Of a stretch of DNA of 64,000 bases, positions 62,141 through 64,000 are shown piece after piece. A program made the position numbers and the translations under genes. Within the stretch, counting starts at the first letter, position 1, and each line of letters opens with the position of its first letter. The stretch spans positions 28,331 to 92,330 of the forward strand of contig JAQTNA010000010.1 in NCBI GenBank assembly GCA_028714035.1. Reading direction: 5' to 3'. The stretch comes from Rhodocyclaceae bacterium (GTDB taxonomy: Bacteria; Pseudomonadota; Gammaproteobacteria; Burkholderiales; Rhodocyclaceae). The notes under the pieces are model-generated. The model was not told where the DNA came from. It was given only the letters and a program-made list of their open reading frames with translations, and ran no database searches.

Positions 62141-62494
62141 CTTGAATCCAGCGCCCCTGCGCCTGCCTCAGCGCCCCCTGGATTCCATCAAGGCCGCTAC
62201 GAACTTCCCTGACGTTCCTTACCCGTCACTCATCAAGGTATGGCTTCAGGAAAAGTTGCATAGCCACTGAACAAGTCGCTGGTCTCCGTTCGGCCATGAA
62301 CGGTCGGTCGAAGAGCGACTTCCGCAGCGGCCGGCTGCTCAACAGGCCGGCTACTCATAAAGTCTACATCGGCCCATTTGGCGTATCATCTTGTTCCATT
62401 GCCTGGGAGGACGGGACAGTTGACTGTGTGGCCTTGGTGACTGACCCGGCGACTCCCCTAGCTTTCCGGTTCCATGAATTGACGAGGCGACACC
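62141..62494. other. Intergenic region, no supported gene
   Basis: 354 bases between the Tat lipoprotein and the second MNT gene. An inverted repeat (GAATCCAG at 62144-62151, CTGGATTC at 62178-62185) may end the cluster transcript. A 69-codon frame (62296-62505) has no ribosome site or family resemblance and overlaps the next gene, so I do not call it. Confidence 0.6.
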
Positions 62495-62785
62495 ATGAAC
62501 CGTGAACAAACCTTGCAGTTGCTGGCCGAGCACAAGTCCTTGCTCGCCAGCCGTTTTGGCGTCACCGACCTGGCCTTGTTTGGCTCCACTGCGCGCGACG
62601 CCGCAAAGGTGGATAGCGACGTTGATGTTCTTGTAGCCTTCGATGGTATGGCGACATCGGATAGATACTTCGGGGTGCAGTTCTACCTTGAAGACTTGCT
62701 GGGGCGACCGGTGGATCTGGTGACGGAAAAGGCGCTACGACCTGAACTCCGACCGTTCATCGAAAGGGAAGCGCTCCATGTCTGA
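62495..62785 (+). CDS. MNT-type nucleotidyltransferase (antitoxin-like)
   Basis: A 96-residue minimal nucleotidyltransferase with the exact GS-x10-D-x-D motif (GSTARDAAKVDSDVD) and a third acidic position in RPVDLVTEK. GAGG precedes the ATG at 62495. It overlaps the following HEPN gene by eight bases. It belongs to a different subfamily from the mntA at 53035, being 35 residues shorter. Confidence 0.92.
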   Translation: MNREQTLQLLAEHKSLLASRFGVTDLALFGSTARDAAKVDSDVDVLVAFDGMATSDRYFGVQFYLEDLLGRPVDLVTEKALRPELRPFIEREALHV

Positions 62786-63143
62786 GCCGGTAGCGCGGGA
62801 ATGGCGTTTTTATGTGAAGGATATGATCGGCTTCGCCGAGAATGTCGCGGCCTATACGGAAGGCCTCGACCAGAAGACGTTCGTCGCCAGTGGCCTGAAC
62901 TACGACGCAACGGTGCGCAACCTGGAATTGATCGGCGAGGCCGCGACTCATGTTCCGGACTCGGTTAGACTGGCCACGCCCGAGATTCCCTGGCGTCTCA
63001 TCATAGCCTTACGCAATCGCCTGATCCACGGCTACCTGGGAATAGATAATGACACCCTTTGGAGCGTCATTCAGCACGACGTACCGGCGCTGTCGACGCA
63101 GTTGCAGACGCTCTCGGAGCGTAAGGTAGAAATGCGAGCCTGA
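62778..63143 (+). CDS. HEPN/DUF86 ribonuclease toxin
   Basis: A 121-residue HEPN protein. The RNase motif R-x4-H-x-Y is intact in LRNRLIHGYLG. The N-terminal YVKDMIGFAENVAAY and NLELIGEAATHVPDSVR are typical of the DUF86 branch. The overlapping MNT gene is the expected antitoxin. This is the second HEPN/MNT pair in the window. Confidence 0.93.
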   Translation: MSEPVAREWRFYVKDMIGFAENVAAYTEGLDQKTFVASGLNYDATVRNLELIGEAATHVPDSVRLATPEIPWRLIIALRNRLIHGYLGIDNDTLWSVIQHDVPALSTQLQTLSERKVEMRA

Positions 63144-63500
63144 CCCCGGTTTTCGGTTTCGGTTTCGGTTTTGCCGGTTTTGCCTAGCCCAATCCACAAC
63201 TGCCAACGGAGCTATCGCCGCCCGACGGATTGCCTTTAAGATAGATGGTGAATGGTTTTCCTACATACATGGCGGTGCCATTTAAATCGGCTACAAGGCA
63301 TATACATGGCACCGTTGATCACAGCACATTATGCGGCCACACGGTAACCGTCAGTTCAGGGCACCTTCCTTGCAGACACTGCTGACATTGCAGAATATCG
63401 TCCTTGAGTTTCAGCAAGGGGTCGTCTCCGGTCGTTACAGAGACGCAAAAACGCCGGCTTCTGCCGGCGTTTTTTCTGATGCCTGACAACTGTCCACTGG
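63144..63500. other. AT-richer intergenic region with G/T-rich microsatellite and inverted repeat
   Basis: 357 bases without a gene. It opens with a simple-sequence tract built from TTTCGG and TTTTGCCGG units (63147-63184). It contains a 9-bp inverted repeat (CGGTGCCAT at 63273-63281, ATGGCACCG at 63306-63314). The base composition is visibly lower in GC than its surroundings, suggesting foreign or decayed DNA beyond the HEPN/MNT pair. It ends with a bidirectional terminator. Confidence 0.6.
63447..63474 (-). terminator. Bidirectional terminator downstream of ftsB
   Basis: The stem ACGCCGGC / GCCGGCGT with a TTCT loop is flanked by AAAA and TTTTT, so it works on both strands. It lies 27 bases after the ftsB stop. 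Confidence 0.85.
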
Positions 63501-63776
63501 CTACTGCTTCTTCGGCACCTCGACGAAGACTTCACCCTTCTTGACCAGGCCCAGCTCGAACCGGGCCTGTTCCTCCACGGCCTCGGTGCCGGCCTTCAGA
63601 TCCCGCACCTGAGCGTCCAGCCCGGCATTACGCAGTTCCAGCCCGCGGTTCATTTCCCGCTGCGACTGGAGCTTCTTGTCCGTGTCCCAGACCTTCAGCC
63701 AGCCGCCCTTGCCCAGCCACAGGGGATACTGTAGCAGGGCGAGGAGTGCGACCAGCAGGAGGGCGGGCCAGCGCAT
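63501..63776 (-). CDS. ftsB: Cell division protein FtsB
   Basis: A 91-residue bitopic divisome protein. A single N-terminal TM helix (LLLVALLALLQYPLWLG) is followed by a periplasmic coiled coil (KLQSQREMNRGLELRNAGLD) and the conserved ending ARFELGLVKKGEVFVEV. It binds FtsL and FtsQ. The usual upstream gene is eno, and an enolase C-terminal fragment is indeed adjacent. Confidence 0.95.
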   Translation of the reverse strand: MRWPALLLVALLALLQYPLWLGKGGWLKVWDTDKKLQSQREMNRGLELRNAGLDAQVRDLKAGTEAVEEQARFELGLVKKGEVFVEVPKKQ

Positions 63777-63797
63777 GAGAGCACTCCGTCAGAAGGC

Positions 63798-63869
63798 TCA
63801 GCCCTTCCTTAGGTTGTAGAACGCGGAGAGGCCAGGATAACCGACGGTCTCGCCCAGGTCTTCCTCGAT
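63798..63869 (-). pseudogene. eno: Enolase C-terminal fragment
   Basis: On the minus strand the frame ends with IEEDLGETVGYPGLSAFYNL and stops two residues later, the last ~24 residues of a betaproteobacterial enolase. Homology begins sharply at the Ile codon (63869). Upstream, where NQLLR should occur, the frame reads YSTPWHP. The rest of enolase is not adjacent. This is either the 3' scrap left by an insertion or integration, or the edge of a rearrangement. A full copy may exist outside the window. Confidence 0.7.
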
Positions 63870-63914
63870 GGGGTGCCATGGGGTAGAGTAGAGAGCAGGT
63901 TCCCGCATTCTGTA

Positions 63915-63970
63915 GGACAGCCCTAGCCGTTTCCGCCCCTTTCGTCTGGCGGTGCCTCAATAGGCTGTCC
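63915..63970. repeat. Inverted repeat upstream of the enolase fragment
   Basis: GGACAGCC (63915-63922) and GGCTGTCC (63963-63970) are perfect 8-bp inverted arms around 40 bases. They lie in the DNA that replaces the enolase body and could be the end of an inserted element. The element type is not recognised. Confidence 0.5.
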
Positions 63971-64000
63971 TTGGTTTGCGTCACCTGCCCTCCCTCATCA

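Noticed and set aside
62296..62505. A 69-codon ORF before the second MNT gene
   Set aside because: No ribosome site, no family resemblance, and it overlaps the well-supported MNT start.

Overview
The window is GC-rich, tightly packed chromosomal DNA. RegB/RegA, short-form HisG, the fliE / fleSR / fliFGHIJ flagellar block, the eno-ftsB remnant, RNase R beside a tRNA-Leu, and DUF485/ActP acetate uptake all point to a flagellated betaproteobacterium, probably a Rhodocyclales- or Nitrosomonadales-like respiratory organism. The taxonomic call is inference from gene content; there is no rRNA in the window.

Layout. 1-0.8 kb: start of rnr, with a divergent tRNA-Leu(CAG) under a near-consensus sigma-70 promoter. 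1-8 kb: a PhnD-type hybrid kinase with a PAS-GGDEF cyclase, then the RegB/RegA redox two-component system. 7.9-13.8 kb: a probable metal or envelope-stress block (small periplasmic protein, OmpR-type regulator and His-rich sensor, P-type cation ATPase, GDT1/UPF0016 exporter). 14-17.8 kb: a giant Cache/multi-PAS hybrid kinase. 17.8-20 kb: hisD and hisG. 20-29 kb: flagellar basal body and export genes with the FleS/FleR regulators and a perfect sigma-54 site before fliE. 29-33.8 kb: a TctD/TctE-like system next to yjcH-actP. 33.9-34.3 kb: tRNA-Phe followed by the stump of a P4-type integrase. 34.3-42.4 kb: a hemerythrin-PAS-Crp/Fnr chimera, a second PhnD hybrid kinase, an FHA-EAL protein, DUF1415 and a methyltransferase. 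42.5-47.8 kb: small Lys-rich proteins, an RRM protein, a PilJ-N/PAS/GGDEF cyclase, an OB-fold periplasmic protein and RtcB. 47.8-53.8 kb: a 1711-residue exonuclease-RecQ-UvrD fusion next to a HEPN/MNT pair. 54-62 kb: an uncharacterised envelope cluster (NlpC/P60 lipoprotein, outer-membrane barrel, and three proteins sharing an NTF2-like domain). 62.5-64 kb: a second HEPN/MNT pair, ftsB, and an isolated enolase C-terminus.

Signalling dominates: seven histidine kinases, four response regulators, two diguanylate cyclases and one c-di-GMP phosphodiesterase. The most unusual protein is the chimera at 34.3-36.2 kb, where an oxygen- or NO-sensing bacteriohemerythrin-PAS front end, still carrying a decayed histidine-kinase H-box, is joined to a Crp/Fnr DNA-binding module.

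The intergenic DNA is also unusual. At least five families of short-phrase inverted repeats occupy gene junctions. Some are nested inside each other, some supply the stop codons of neighbouring genes, and two are read in frame through junctions between translationally coupled genes.
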